From Nocardiopsis sp. N85 (lineage in GTDB: Bacteria; Actinomycetota; Actinomycetes; Streptosporangiales; Streptosporangiaceae), in assembly GCF_028882275.1 (NCBI RefSeq), contig NZ_JARBUT010000020.1:54813-118812 (forward strand): DNA of 64,000 nucleotides. The letters run 5' to 3'. Each line of letters starts with the position of its first letter. The stretch's first letter is position 1. The notes beneath the pieces were generated by a model. The model worked only from the letters and a program-made list of their open reading frames with translations, had not been told where the DNA came from and did not search any database. Position numbers and translations under genes: made by a program. Of this stretch, positions 42,528 through 51,731 are shown in pieces.

Positions 42528-43307
42528 GTGAGCGTCACCGCACCCCTCGGTTTCCGGGCCGCGGGCGTCAGCGCGGGCATCGGAGAGGAGGGTGTCCGTG
42601 ACGTCGCCGTCCTCGTCAACGACGGCCCCTCCCGGGCGGCCGGGGCGGTCTTCGGCACCGATTCCGACCGCTCCGCCCCCGCCCTGTGGTCCCGCCAGGT
42701 CCTCGCCGGGGGCCGGGTCCGCGCCGTCGTCCTCAACTCCGGCTGCGCCAACGTCGACACCGTCCCGCTCGGCTTCCAGGACGTCCACGCCCTGGCCGAG
42801 CACACCGCCGTCGCGTTCGACGACTCCGCCGCCGAGATCGTCCTGTGCGCGGTCGGCCCCGTCGGCGTCCGGCCGCCCCTGGGCCGGCTCACCGGCGGCG
42901 TCACCGCCGCCGTCGCCGAACTCTCACGAACCGGGGGGCTGACCGCCGCCGACGCCGTCCGCACCACCGACACCGTCGTCAAGATCGTCTTCCGGCGCGG
43001 CGCCGGCTACACCGTCGGGGCCATGGCCAAGGGCCCCGACCCCTCCCTGTCCACCGGCCTGTACGTCGTCACCACCGACGCCGAACTGGCCGCCGACCGG
43101 TGCCGGGACCTCATCGCCACCGCCGCCGCCAAGACCCTGCCACCACTGACCGGCCCGGCCGACACCGCCCTGCTCATGGCCGGCGGGGCGGCCGGCGTCG
43201 CCCCCGACGAGGAGGCCTTCGCGGCCCTGCTCGCCGAGGTGTGCGCCGACCTGGCCGCCCAGATCGACGCCGACCCCGCCACCACGGAGCACGAGAACCG
43301 CACATGA
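42528..43307 (+). CDS. argJ: Shortened, degenerate ArgJ-like protein
   Basis: Homologous to ornithine acetyltransferase/N-acetylglutamate synthase (start MSVTAPLGFRAAGV, NSGCAN at 70-75, TTDTVVK at 147-152, VGAMAKG at 163-169). It is only 259 residues, whereas the family is ~385-400. The oxyanion-hole STG motif reads AVG (Val109 for Thr). The GMxAPxxATML self-cleavage region is contracted to GPDPSLSTGL (Thr176 may be the residual nucleophile). DSDGCMSTND is lost, and the ~130 C-terminal residues with EDD and the terminal substrate-binding NSAY are absent. It is nevertheless an intact frame with an ATGA overlap to argB. Probably inactive as OAT, or repurposed. Confidence 0.85.
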   Translation: MSVTAPLGFRAAGVSAGIGEEGVRDVAVLVNDGPSRAAGAVFGTDSDRSAPALWSRQVLAGGRVRAVVLNSGCANVDTVPLGFQDVHALAEHTAVAFDDSAAEIVLCAVGPVGVRPPLGRLTGGVTAAVAELSRTGGLTAADAVRTTDTVVKIVFRRGAGYTVGAMAKGPDPSLSTGLYVVTTDAELAADRCRDLIATAAAKTLPPLTGPADTALLMAGGAAGVAPDEEAFAALLAEVCADLAAQIDADPATTEHENRT

Positions 43308-44296
43308 TCTCCCGATCCACCGACACGGGCAACGCCCAGGCCCAGGCCATGGACAAGGCCGCCAACCTCATCGAGGCCCTGCCCTGGCTCTCCCGATTCC
43401 ACGGCCGGACCGTCGTGGTCAAGTACGGCGGCAACGCCATGATCAGCGAGGAACTGCGCGCCCGCTTCGCCGAATCGATCGTCTTCCTCTACTACGCCGG
43501 ACTGCGACCCGTCGTCGTCCACGGCGGAGGCCCCCAGATCAGCGCCATGCTCGACAAGGCGGGGGTGGAGTCGACCTTCACCGCCGGGCTCCGGGTGACC
43601 ACCGATGAGGCCATGGACATCGTCCGCATGGTCCTCACCGGCCAGGTCAACCGCGAGATCGTCGGGCTGATCAACCGGCACGGCCCCTTCGCCGTCGGTA
43701 TGTCCGGTGAGGACGCCGACCTCCTGGTCGCCGAACGCAAGAGCGTCCGGGTGAACGGTGAGACCGTCGACATCGGCCGCGTCGGGGAGGTCACCGAGGT
43801 GAACCCCGGCGCCGTCGCCGCGCTCATCGCCGACGGCCGCATCCCGGTCATCTCCAGTGTCGCCCGCGCCGACGACGGCGGCGTCTACAACGTCAACGCC
43901 GACACCGCCGCCTCCGCGCTCGCCGTCGCCCTGAACGCCGACAAACTCATCATGCTCACCGACGTCGAGGGCCTGTACGCCGACTACCCGGCCAACACCG
44001 AGCTCATCAGCCGCCTCGACGTCGACGAGCTCACGGCCCTGCTGCCCAGCCTCTCCTCGGGCATGCTCCCCAAGATGGAGGCCTGCCTGACCGCCGTCCG
44101 AGGCGGCGTCCCCCAGGCCCACATCATCGACGGCCGCGTGCCGCACTCCCTCCTCCTGGAGGTCTTCACCGACCAGGGAGTCGGCACCATGGTCGCCGAC
44201 GAGGAACTGGAGGCGGCCCTGCTCTCCGGCGACCGACCGCGCCCCTCGTACCCCCGCGACACCCGTACCGACGACACCCACGGAGGCAGGCCATGA
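43304..44296 (+). CDS. argB: Acetylglutamate kinase
   Basis: Phosphorylates N-acetylglutamate, the usual arginine-feedback-controlled step. The 330 residues have an N-terminal helix typical of arginine-sensitive hexameric enzymes (AMDKAANLIEALPWLSRFHG). VVVKYGGNAM and VVVHGGGPQIS are the phosphate/substrate loops. VNADTAASALAVALNADKL and GGVPQAHIIDGRVPHSLLLE follow. The ~25-residue C-terminal tail is longer than usual. It starts at ATG 43304 overlapping the argJ stop. Confidence 0.96.
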   Translation: MISRSTDTGNAQAQAMDKAANLIEALPWLSRFHGRTVVVKYGGNAMISEELRARFAESIVFLYYAGLRPVVVHGGGPQISAMLDKAGVESTFTAGLRVTTDEAMDIVRMVLTGQVNREIVGLINRHGPFAVGMSGEDADLLVAERKSVRVNGETVDIGRVGEVTEVNPGAVAALIADGRIPVISSVARADDGGVYNVNADTAASALAVALNADKLIMLTDVEGLYADYPANTELISRLDVDELTALLPSLSSGMLPKMEACLTAVRGGVPQAHIIDGRVPHSLLLEVFTDQGVGTMVADEELEAALLSGDRPRPSYPRDTRTDDTHGGRP

Positions 44297-45501
44297 CCGG
44301 CTCCGAACTGCGCGAGCGCTTCGCCGCCTCGCTCATGCCCAACTACGGCGTCCCCCGGATCGCGCTCACCCTCGGGCGCGGTTGTGAGGTCTACGACGTC
44401 GACGGCCGCCAGTACCTGGACCTCATCGCCGGAATCGCCGTCTCCTCCCTGGGCCACGGACACCCGGCCCTGGTCAAGGCGGTCGCCCACCAGGCGGCCA
44501 CCCTCGCCCACACCAGCAACCTCTTCGTGCACGAACGCGAGGTCGAACTCGCCGAACGCCTCGTCTCCCTTCTCGGCGGCGACGCCAAGGTCTTCTTCGC
44601 CAACTCCGGCACCGAGGCCAACGAAGCGGCCCTGAAGCTGGTCAAGCGCGCCGCCGGCCCCGGCCGCCACTACTTCGTCGCCGCCGGCAAGGGCTTCCAC
44701 GGCCGCACCTCGGGATCCCTGGCCCTCACCGGAAAGGACGCCATCCGCGAGCCCTTCGGTCCCTTCGGCATGGACGTGCGCTTCGTGCCCCACGGCGACC
44801 TCGACGCCCTGCGCGAGGCCGTCGACACCTCCTGCGTCGCCGTGTTCGTCGAAGCCACCCAGGGCGAGGCCGGCGTCGTCCCCGCGCCCGAGGGGCACCT
44901 GGCCGGTGTCCGCGAGATCTGTGACGCCACCGGCGCCGCCTTCGTCCTCGACGAGATCCAGAGCGGCATCGGCCGCACCGGCGCCTGGTTCGCCCACCAG
45001 TCCGCCGGGGTGCGCCCCGACGTGCTCACCCTCGCCAAGGGCCTCGGCGGTGGCCTGCCCATCGGCGCCTGCGTCGGGTTCGGCCGCTACGCCGACGCCT
45101 TCCACAAGGGCGACCACGGCTCCACCTTCGGCGGCAACCCCATCGCCTGCGCCGCCGCGCTCGCGGTCCTCGACACCATCGAGGCGGAGGACCTGCTCGC
45201 CCACACCACCGTGATGGGCGAGCTGCTCGCCGAACGCCTCGACGCCATCGATCACCCGCTCCTGGCCGGCCAGCGGGGCTCCGGGCTGTGGCGGGCCCTG
45301 ATGCTCACCGGGCCCCACGCCGCCCACGTCGAGGAACAGGCCGCCGTCCGCGGCTTCCTCGTCAACGCCGTCGCGCCCGACACCATTCGGATCGCGCCAC
45401 CCCTGGTCATCACACCCGAACAGATCGGTGTGTTCATCGAGGCCCTGCCCACCGTCCTGGACGCCGCCGAGGCCGCCGCAATCAAGGAGAACCAGTCATG
45501 A
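44293..45501 (+). CDS. argD: Acetylornithine aminotransferase
   Basis: PLP enzyme making N-acetylornithine. The 402 residues have FFANSGTEANEAALKLVK, GKGFHGRTSGSLALTG and the ring-Asp in FVLDEIQSGIGRTG. Schiff-base Lys249 is in LAKGLGGGLPIGA, and GSTFGGNPIACAAALAVL is present. It begins at ATG 44293 within an ATGA overlap with argB and ends in an ATGA overlap with argF. Confidence 0.96.
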   Translation: MTGSELRERFAASLMPNYGVPRIALTLGRGCEVYDVDGRQYLDLIAGIAVSSLGHGHPALVKAVAHQAATLAHTSNLFVHEREVELAERLVSLLGGDAKVFFANSGTEANEAALKLVKRAAGPGRHYFVAAGKGFHGRTSGSLALTGKDAIREPFGPFGMDVRFVPHGDLDALREAVDTSCVAVFVEATQGEAGVVPAPEGHLAGVREICDATGAAFVLDEIQSGIGRTGAWFAHQSAGVRPDVLTLAKGLGGGLPIGACVGFGRYADAFHKGDHGSTFGGNPIACAAALAVLDTIEAEDLLAHTTVMGELLAERLDAIDHPLLAGQRGSGLWRALMLTGPHAAHVEEQAAVRGFLVNAVAPDTIRIAPPLVITPEQIGVFIEALPTVLDAAEAAAIKENQS

Positions 45502-46445
45502 CCCGGCACTTCCTGCGCGATGACGATCTCACCCAGGCCGAGCAGACCCGGGTCCTCGACCTCGCCGACGCCATGAAGAAGGACCGCTTCGAGCATCGGC
45601 CCCTGGCCGGTCCGCGCACGGTCGCCCTCCTCTTCGACAAGCCCTCCACGCGCACCCGGCTGTCCTTCAGCGTCGGGGTCGCCGACCTCGGCGGCACCCC
45701 GCTGGTCCTGGAATCGGGCAGCACCCAGATGGGTCGGGGCGAACCCCTCGCCGACACCGCCCGCGTCCTGGAACGCCAGGTCGCCGCCGTCGTCTGGCGC
45801 ACCTTCGCCCAGAACGACCTGGAGACCCTCGCCGCCGACATCTCCGTGCCGGTGGTCAACGCCCTCACCGACGACTTCCACCCCTGCCAGATCCTCGCCG
45901 ACCTCCAGACCGTCCGCGAGCACAAGGGCACCCTGGCCGGGCTCACCCTCGCCTACCTCGGCGACGGCGCCAACAACATGTCCCACTCCTACCTGCTGGG
46001 CGGCGCCACCGCCGGACTCCACGTCCGGATCGGCGCCCCCGAGGGATACCACCCCGACCCCGAGGTGCTCGCCCGCGCCGCCGAGATCGCGCGGACCACC
46101 GGCGGCTCGGTCACCGTCACCGCCGACCCCCACGAGGCCGCCGTCGGAGCGGACGTCGTCGCCACCGACACCTGGGTGTCCATGGGTCACGAGGACGAGG
46201 CGGCCGTCCGGGAGGCGCCCCTGCGCCCCTTCATCGTCGACGAGGCGCTCATGGCCGTCGCCGCCTCCGCCGCGATCGTCCTGCACTGCCTGCCCGCCTA
46301 CCGGGGCAAGGAGATCTCCGCCGGGGTCATCGACGGACCGCGCAGCGTCGTCTGGGACGAGGCCGAGAACCGCCGCCACGCCCAGAAGGCCCTGCTCGCC
46401 TTCCTGCTGGAGCACGGCGACGCGGTGGAGGACGGGCGACGATGA
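45498..46445 (+). CDS. argF: Ornithine carbamoyltransferase, anabolic
   Basis: Converts ornithine and carbamoyl phosphate to citrulline. The 315 residues have the carbamoyl-phosphate motif KPSTRTR, DDFHPCQILADL, and the ornithine-binding LHCLPAYRGKEI. Length and the biosynthetic neighbours support the anabolic form rather than catabolic ArcB. Start at ATG 45498 overlaps argD; stop overlaps argR. Placement of argF inside the argCJBD-R unit differs from Streptomyces, where argF is elsewhere. Confidence 0.95.
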   Translation: MTRHFLRDDDLTQAEQTRVLDLADAMKKDRFEHRPLAGPRTVALLFDKPSTRTRLSFSVGVADLGGTPLVLESGSTQMGRGEPLADTARVLERQVAAVVWRTFAQNDLETLAADISVPVVNALTDDFHPCQILADLQTVREHKGTLAGLTLAYLGDGANNMSHSYLLGGATAGLHVRIGAPEGYHPDPEVLARAAEIARTTGGSVTVTADPHEAAVGADVVATDTWVSMGHEDEAAVREAPLRPFIVDEALMAVAASAAIVLHCLPAYRGKEISAGVIDGPRSVVWDEAENRRHAQKALLAFLLEHGDAVEDGRR

Positions 46446-46975
46446 CCGCCGACGGGGGCACCACGGCCCCGATGACCAAGGCGGCGCGGCACGCCCGCAT
46501 CACCGAGGTGCTCACCCGCGAGGACATCCGTTCCCAGGGTGAACTGGCCAAACGGCTCGCGGAGACGGGCGTCCAGGTCACCCAGGCCACCCTGTCCCGA
46601 GACCTGGACGAACTCGGCGCGGTCAAACTCCGCACGGCCGCGGGGCACCTCGCCTACGTCCTACCGGGGGAGGGGGGCGAACGCCTCCAGCGCACCCGCC
46701 CCGACAGTCTCGACCTGGCCCAGGTCTCCGGTGCCCGGCTCACCCGCCTCGCCGAGGACCTGCTGGTGGCGGCGGAGGCCTCCGCCAACATGGTCATCGT
46801 CCGCACCCCGCCGGGCGCCGCGCAGTACCTGGCCTCGGCCATCGATCACACCGACTTCCACGCCATCCTGGGTACGATCGCCGGAGACGACACCATCCTG
46901 GTCATCTCCCGCGACCCCCAGGGCGGAGAGGAACTGGCCGCCGCGCTCCTGCGCCTGGCCGACCGCCGGCCCTAG
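46442..46975 (+). CDS. argR: Arginine repressor
   Basis: The 177-residue ArgR has an N-terminal winged helix (SQGELAKRLAETGVQVTQAT, SRDLDELGAVKL) and a C-terminal hexamerisation/arginine-binding domain ending in GTIAGDDTILVISRDPQGG. It starts at ATG 46442 overlapping argF. It should bind the ARG-box-like sequence at the operon promoter when loaded with arginine. Confidence 0.95.
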   Translation: MTADGGTTAPMTKAARHARITEVLTREDIRSQGELAKRLAETGVQVTQATLSRDLDELGAVKLRTAAGHLAYVLPGEGGERLQRTRPDSLDLAQVSGARLTRLAEDLLVAAEASANMVIVRTPPGAAQYLASAIDHTDFHAILGTIAGDDTILVISRDPQGGEELAAALLRLADRRP

Positions 46976-47133
46976 GACGTGTCCGGTGGGCGCTCTCGGG
47001 CGGTCCGGCGTCCACGCCGATCGACCCGAGCCCGGAACGAACCGAACACGTCCCGGCCGCGCCCGCGCGCACCATCGACGGGTGCGGGGCCACACCGGTC
47101 CCGCGCCCCTTCCACCATGAGGAGAACCACACC

Positions 47134-48549
47134 ATGGCCGACCAGCCCGAGGCGCTGCGCCTGTGGGGAGGCCGCTTCGAGGGCGGACCGGACCAGGCTC
47201 TGGCCCGTTTGTCGCTGAGCACCCACTTCGACTGGCGCCTGGCCCGCCACGACATCGCCGGTTCGCGCGCCCACGCCCGGGCGCTGCACCGCGCCGGACT
47301 GCTCACCGACGACGAGCTCGACCGCATGATCGACGGGCTCGACCGGTTGGAGACCGACGTCGCCTCGGGCGTCTTCACCCCCGTTCTCGAAGACGAGGAC
47401 GTGCACACCGCCCTGGAGCGCGGGTTCATCGAACGGGTCGGCCCCGAACTGGGCGGGCGGCTGCGCGCCGGACGCTCCCGCAACGACCAGATCGCCACCC
47501 TCATCCGCATGTACCTGCGCGAGGAGGCGCGCGCGATCGCCGCCGACCTGCTGGACCTCGTGGGCGCCCTGGCCGACCAGGCCGCGGCCCACCCCGACGC
47601 CTCCGTGCCCGGTCGCACCCACCTCCAGCACGCCCAGCCGGTGCTGCTCGCCCACCACCTCATGGCGCACGCCTGGCCACTGGTGCGCGACATCGAACGG
47701 CTCCGTGACTGGGACCGCCGCGCCGCCGTGTCCGCCTACGGCTCCGGCGCGCTGGCCGGCTCCTCCCTGGGGCTGGACCCCGAGGCGGTCGCGGTCGAAC
47801 TCGGCTTCCCCACCTCGGTGGAGAACTCCATCGACGGCACCGCCTCCCGCGACGTCGTCGCCGAGTTCTCCTTCGTGACCGCGATGATCGGCGTGGACCT
47901 GTCCCGCCTGTCGGAGGAGATCATCCTCTGGGCGACCAAGGAGTTCTCCTTCGTCACCCTCCACGACTCCTTCTCCACCGGGTCGTCGATCATGCCCCAG
48001 AAGAAGAACCCCGACGTCGCCGAACTGGCCCGCGGCAAGGCCGGTCGCCTCGTCGGTGACCTGGCCGGGCTGCTCACCACCCTCAAGGGGCTCCCGCTCG
48101 CCTACAACCGCGACCTCCAGGAGGACAAGGAACCGGTGTTCGACGCCGTCGACACCCTCCACCTGCTGCTGCCCGCGATGACCGGCATGATCGCGACCCT
48201 GACCTTCCACACCGACCGCATGGCCGAACTCGCTCCGCAGGGCTTCTCCCTGGCCACCGACATCGCCGAATGGCTGGTGCGCGAACGGGTCCCCTTCCGG
48301 GAGGCGCACGAGATCGCCGGCGCCTGCGTGCGGGTGTGCGAGGAGCGCGGCATCGACCTGCCCGACCTGGACGACGCCGACTTCGCCGCGATCTCCCCGC
48401 ACCTGACCCCGGCGGTCCGCGAGGTGCTCACCGTCGAGGGCTCCCTGGCCTCCCGCGCCGGCAGGGGCGGGACCGCGCCGGTCCGGGTCGCCGAACAGCT
48501 GGACCGCCTGCGCGCCGTGATCGACGAGAACCGCAAGGCCTTCGTCTGA
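47134..48549 (+). CDS. argH: Argininosuccinate lyase
   Basis: Last step of arginine synthesis. The 471 residues have LWGGRFEGGPDQALARLS at the start, the catalytic-loop signature GSSIMPQKKNPDVAELARGK, and the C-terminal tail of the fumarase/aspartase superfamily. ATG 47134 follows GAGGAG by 8 nt. A 158-bp gap separates it from argR, so it may have its own promoter, but no ARG box is obvious there. argG (argininosuccinate synthase) is not next to it and not in the window. Confidence 0.96.
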   Translation: MADQPEALRLWGGRFEGGPDQALARLSLSTHFDWRLARHDIAGSRAHARALHRAGLLTDDELDRMIDGLDRLETDVASGVFTPVLEDEDVHTALERGFIERVGPELGGRLRAGRSRNDQIATLIRMYLREEARAIAADLLDLVGALADQAAAHPDASVPGRTHLQHAQPVLLAHHLMAHAWPLVRDIERLRDWDRRAAVSAYGSGALAGSSLGLDPEAVAVELGFPTSVENSIDGTASRDVVAEFSFVTAMIGVDLSRLSEEIILWATKEFSFVTLHDSFSTGSSIMPQKKNPDVAELARGKAGRLVGDLAGLLTTLKGLPLAYNRDLQEDKEPVFDAVDTLHLLLPAMTGMIATLTFHTDRMAELAPQGFSLATDIAEWLVRERVPFREAHEIAGACVRVCEERGIDLPDLDDADFAAISPHLTPAVREVLTVEGSLASRAGRGGTAPVRVAEQLDRLRAVIDENRKAFV

Positions 48550-48584
48550 CCCGTCCCGACCCCGACCCCGACCCCGACCGCACA

Positions 48585-48613
48585 GGGCGCCTCCCGATCT
48601 CCGGGAGGCGCCC
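48585..48613 (+). terminator. argH terminator
   Basis: A perfect 12-bp stem GGGCGCCTCCCG/CGGGAGGCGCCC has a 5-nt loop. It is preceded by four CCCGAC hexamers (48556-48579). Confidence 0.88.
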
Positions 48614-48796
48614 TCGCCGTTCCCCGAGCCTGGAACGGGGTGCCTCTTTCGTCGTTTCCCCGTCGTCCCCTTCCCCGTTGCGATAGCGTCCTGATTCTGC
48701 GGGTGCCGCTCCGTGCCCTCCCCTGTGCACACGGTGACGATCCGCACTGGAGCCACACCGAAGCGGTGCCCGCGACCAGTCCGTGGGAGGAGCGCA

Positions 48797-51295
48797 ATGG
48801 GGAAACCGGGAGGCAGGCGCCGCGGTATCAGGGCGCAGCTCAACAAGATGGTGCTGATTCCCAGCATCACCTTCCTGGCCCTGTTCGTCCTGCTCAGCAT
48901 GGCCACCCTCGCCCAGGCGGTATCGCTGCGCTCGGCCGTGACCGAGGGCCGGGCCGGCGTTCAACTCGTCACCGCGCTCACCCGGCTCCAAGAGGAGCGC
49001 CGTCTCGGCGCCGCGTACCTGGCGGCCCCCGACGCCTCCTCACGGCAGGCCCTGGTCGACCACGCCCACGTCACCGACGAGGCCGTCGACATCGTCCGCG
49101 ACCTGCGCGGTTCGCTCGGCGATCGGGACGATCCCGCCACCGTCGCCCTCACCGACGACTTCCTCGCCTCACTCGACGCCGCCGCCGGGGCCCGGACCTC
49201 GGCCCTCACCGACCCCGGTTCGGCCGACGCCGTGCTGGACGACTACACCACCGCGATCCACCAGGGCATCCGCCTCTACTCCGGCACCGCCCGCGCCATC
49301 GACGACGGACGGGCCGCCGCGGCGGCCGCCGCCACCGCCGACCTGTTGTGGGCGCAGGAGGCTTTCAGTCACGCCGACGCCCTGGTCGGCGTGGTCGCCG
49401 CCCGCGGCGAACTCACCCGAGACGACCAGACCCGGGTCGCGGCCCTGCTGCACGACGCCCGGCGGCGACTGGACACCGTCGACCCCGGTGAGGACCGGGA
49501 CGGGGCGACACCCGCCACCGTCACCGAAGGGGCCGACTGGAAACGGCTCATGGAGATGGGCGACGCCCTCGTCGCGCACGAGGCGCCCACCTCCCTGGAC
49601 CCCCTCACCGGCGAGATCGTCAGGGACACCTCCCCACCCGACGGGTCGGCCGACTGGCGCGACGGTGCCGACCGCGTCAACGCCGACCTGAGCGCGCTCA
49701 CCGCCCGGCGGGCCGGTGACGTCGTGACCGTCACCGAGGCGGCCAGCGCCTGGATGCTCAGCCTCTCCCTCGGGGGCGGCATCACCTCCCTGTTCGCCGG
49801 CACGGTCGCCTACGGCGTCGCCGCCCGCTCCGCCGGCCGCCTCACCTACCGCCTGGCCCGGCTGCGCGCCGAGAGCCTGGGGACCGCCCGCGTCGACCTG
49901 CCCCGCATCGTCCGCCGCCTGGAGGCCGGGGAGAGCGTCGACCTGGACGCCGAGATCAAACAGCTCGACCACGGCGACGACGAGGTCGGCCAGGTGGCCG
50001 ACGCCTTCAACATCGCCCAGCGCACGGCCGTCGAGGCCGCGGTGAAACAGGCCGACCTGCGCGCCGGCGTCAACCGGGTCTTCCTCGGGATCGCCCACCG
50101 CAACCAGTCCCTGGTCCAGCGCCAACTCCAGCTGCTGGACCGGATCGAACGCGAGGAGGACGACCCCGACCTGCTGGAGGACCTCTTCCGGCTCGACCAC
50201 CTCGCCACCCGGGGCCGCCGCCACGCCGAGAACCTCATCATCCTCGGCGGTTCCCGTCCCGGCCGACGCTGGCGTCAGCCCATCCCGCTGATCGACATCC
50301 TGCGCGGCGCCGTCTCCGAGACCGAGGAGTACGCCCGGGTCCGCCTCATCTCCGTCCCCGACCTGGCCCTGACCGGCGCGGCCGTCGCCGACGTCATCCA
50401 CCTGCTGGCCGAACTCGTCGAGAACGCCACCGCCTACTCTCCTCCGCACACCGAGGTCGCCATCTCCGCCGGCTCCGTGCCCAAGGGGGTGGCCATCGAG
50501 ATCGAGGACCGCGGGCTCGGCATGACCGAGGACGCCCTGACCCGGGCCAACGGGACCCTGAGCGAGGCGCCCGAATTCGACGTCATGGCCCCCGGCACCG
50601 ACGCCCGCCTCGGCCTGTTCGTCGTCGCCCGCCTCGCGGTCAAACACGACATCCAGGTCGAACTCCGGCCCTCGCCCTACGGCGGTACCCGCGCGGTCGT
50701 GCTCATCCCCGGAGGGCTGTTCACCGCGGTCGGCGGCGCCGCCCCGGTGCCCGAACGCCCGCGCGTCACCCCGCGCCGCTCTCCGCGCGGGTCGAGGGCG
50801 ATCGACCGCGACGGCGCCTCGGCGGTCGGGGACGCCGCCGGCCCCGTCGACATCCTCATCGCCGAGGACGCCGACGGCGTCGTCCGGCCCCGCCCCCTTC
50901 TACGGCCGGTCCCACCGCCCGAAGGGCACGAGGACGACCCCGGACGCCGCGCCCCGCTGTTGCGCAGCGTCCCCGTGTCGCAGACGCCGTCCCCGCCGCA
51001 GGACACCGAACGCGTCGCCACCGAAGGAGACCGACCCGGCCTGCCCCGGCGCAGGCGGCAGGCCAATATCGCCCCCCAGCTCAAGCGAACACCCGACCCG
51101 GAGGCGGAGGTCGAGGGGACGGCGCCTCCGCGTCCGACCCCCCGCAGTCCGGAACAGGCCCGCCGCATGATGGACGCCTTCAGCGCGGGCACCCGCAAGG
51201 GCCGTGCCGCCGACGTCGACGGAGACGACGGGCAGCGGTACGACAGTCATCAGGTCGGTGCGAGCACCGACGACCACAGGGGAGAGAACGACTGA
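48797..51295 (+). CDS. cvnA: Conservon sensor kinase-like protein CvnA with nitrate/nitrite-sensing-type extracellular region
   Basis: Membrane sensor of a conservon; these modules are thought to act as G-protein-coupled-like signalling sets in actinomycetes. The 832 residues have TM1 (~17-42), an extracellular helical NIT-like domain (~45-310), TM2 (~320-345), HAMP-like linker (DEVGQVADAFNIAQ) and a kinase core. The probable phosphoacceptor is His468 in FRLDHLATRGRRHAENL. The N box is LLAELVENATAYSPP and G1 is DRGLGMTED. A ~180-residue Pro/Arg-rich tail follows. ATG 48797 has GGGAGGAG upstream. It is the first gene of a four-gene operon with cvnB-C-D. Confidence 0.93.
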   Translation: MGKPGGRRRGIRAQLNKMVLIPSITFLALFVLLSMATLAQAVSLRSAVTEGRAGVQLVTALTRLQEERRLGAAYLAAPDASSRQALVDHAHVTDEAVDIVRDLRGSLGDRDDPATVALTDDFLASLDAAAGARTSALTDPGSADAVLDDYTTAIHQGIRLYSGTARAIDDGRAAAAAAATADLLWAQEAFSHADALVGVVAARGELTRDDQTRVAALLHDARRRLDTVDPGEDRDGATPATVTEGADWKRLMEMGDALVAHEAPTSLDPLTGEIVRDTSPPDGSADWRDGADRVNADLSALTARRAGDVVTVTEAASAWMLSLSLGGGITSLFAGTVAYGVAARSAGRLTYRLARLRAESLGTARVDLPRIVRRLEAGESVDLDAEIKQLDHGDDEVGQVADAFNIAQRTAVEAAVKQADLRAGVNRVFLGIAHRNQSLVQRQLQLLDRIEREEDDPDLLEDLFRLDHLATRGRRHAENLIILGGSRPGRRWRQPIPLIDILRGAVSETEEYARVRLISVPDLALTGAAVADVIHLLAELVENATAYSPPHTEVAISAGSVPKGVAIEIEDRGLGMTEDALTRANGTLSEAPEFDVMAPGTDARLGLFVVARLAVKHDIQVELRPSPYGGTRAVVLIPGGLFTAVGGAAPVPERPRVTPRRSPRGSRAIDRDGASAVGDAAGPVDILIAEDADGVVRPRPLLRPVPPPEGHEDDPGRRAPLLRSVPVSQTPSPPQDTERVATEGDRPGLPRRRRQANIAPQLKRTPDPEAEVEGTAPPRPTPRSPEQARRMMDAFSAGTRKGRAADVDGDDGQRYDSHQVGASTDDHRGEND

Positions 51296-51296
51296 G

Positions 51297-51731
51297 ATGG
51301 TGGGCATGAGCAACGCCACGGACAACCTCGACTGGCTCTTGGACGACCTGGTCGACCGCGTCGTCGGGGCCGCGCACGCGATCGTGCTGTCGGCCGACGG
51401 CCTGCTCCTGGGCCGGTCCCGAGGACTGCCACCGGAGGACGCCGAACACCTGTCGGCCTTGGCCTCCGCGTTCCAGAGCCTGGCCCGGGGCACCGGGCGG
51501 CACTTCGGCGGCGGTGACGTCCGCCAGACCGTGGTGGAGATGGAGCACTCCTATCTCTTCGTCACCGCCGCCGGGACCGGCGCCTGCCTGGCGGTCCTGG
51601 CCATGGAGGACGCCGACGTCGGCCTGGTCGCCTACGAGATGAACCTGCGGGTCAAGCGGGTCGGCCAGTTCCTCACCGCCGCGCCCCGCCGGCCCGGCGA
51701 GCTCACCGCCACCGGGGGTACCGGATCATGA
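51297..51731 (+). CDS. cvnB: Conservon roadblock/LC7 protein CvnB
   Basis: The 144-residue roadblock/LC7 domain protein (LDWLLDDLVDRVVGAAHAIV, SADGLLLGRSRGL) is the MglB-like partner or GAP candidate of the conservon GTPase. ATG 51297 starts one base after the cvnA stop; ATG 51306 is an alternative. Its stop overlaps cvnC by ATGA. Confidence 0.93.
   Translation: MVGMSNATDNLDWLLDDLVDRVVGAAHAIVLSADGLLLGRSRGLPPEDAEHLSALASAFQSLARGTGRHFGGGDVRQTVVEMEHSYLFVTAAGTGACLAVLAMEDADVGLVAYEMNLRVKRVGQFLTAAPRRPGELTATGGTGS

Noticed and set aside
42528..43310. A frameshift or sequencing error explaining the short argJ
   Set aside because: The missing C-terminal ArgJ segments are not found in any frame before argB, and the residue changes (AVG, contracted cleavage region) are upstream of the end. 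A frameshift alone cannot explain them.
46972..48906. A 644-codon minus-strand frame opposite argH
   Set aside because: It overlaps argH completely and continues across its terminator; no protein family features.
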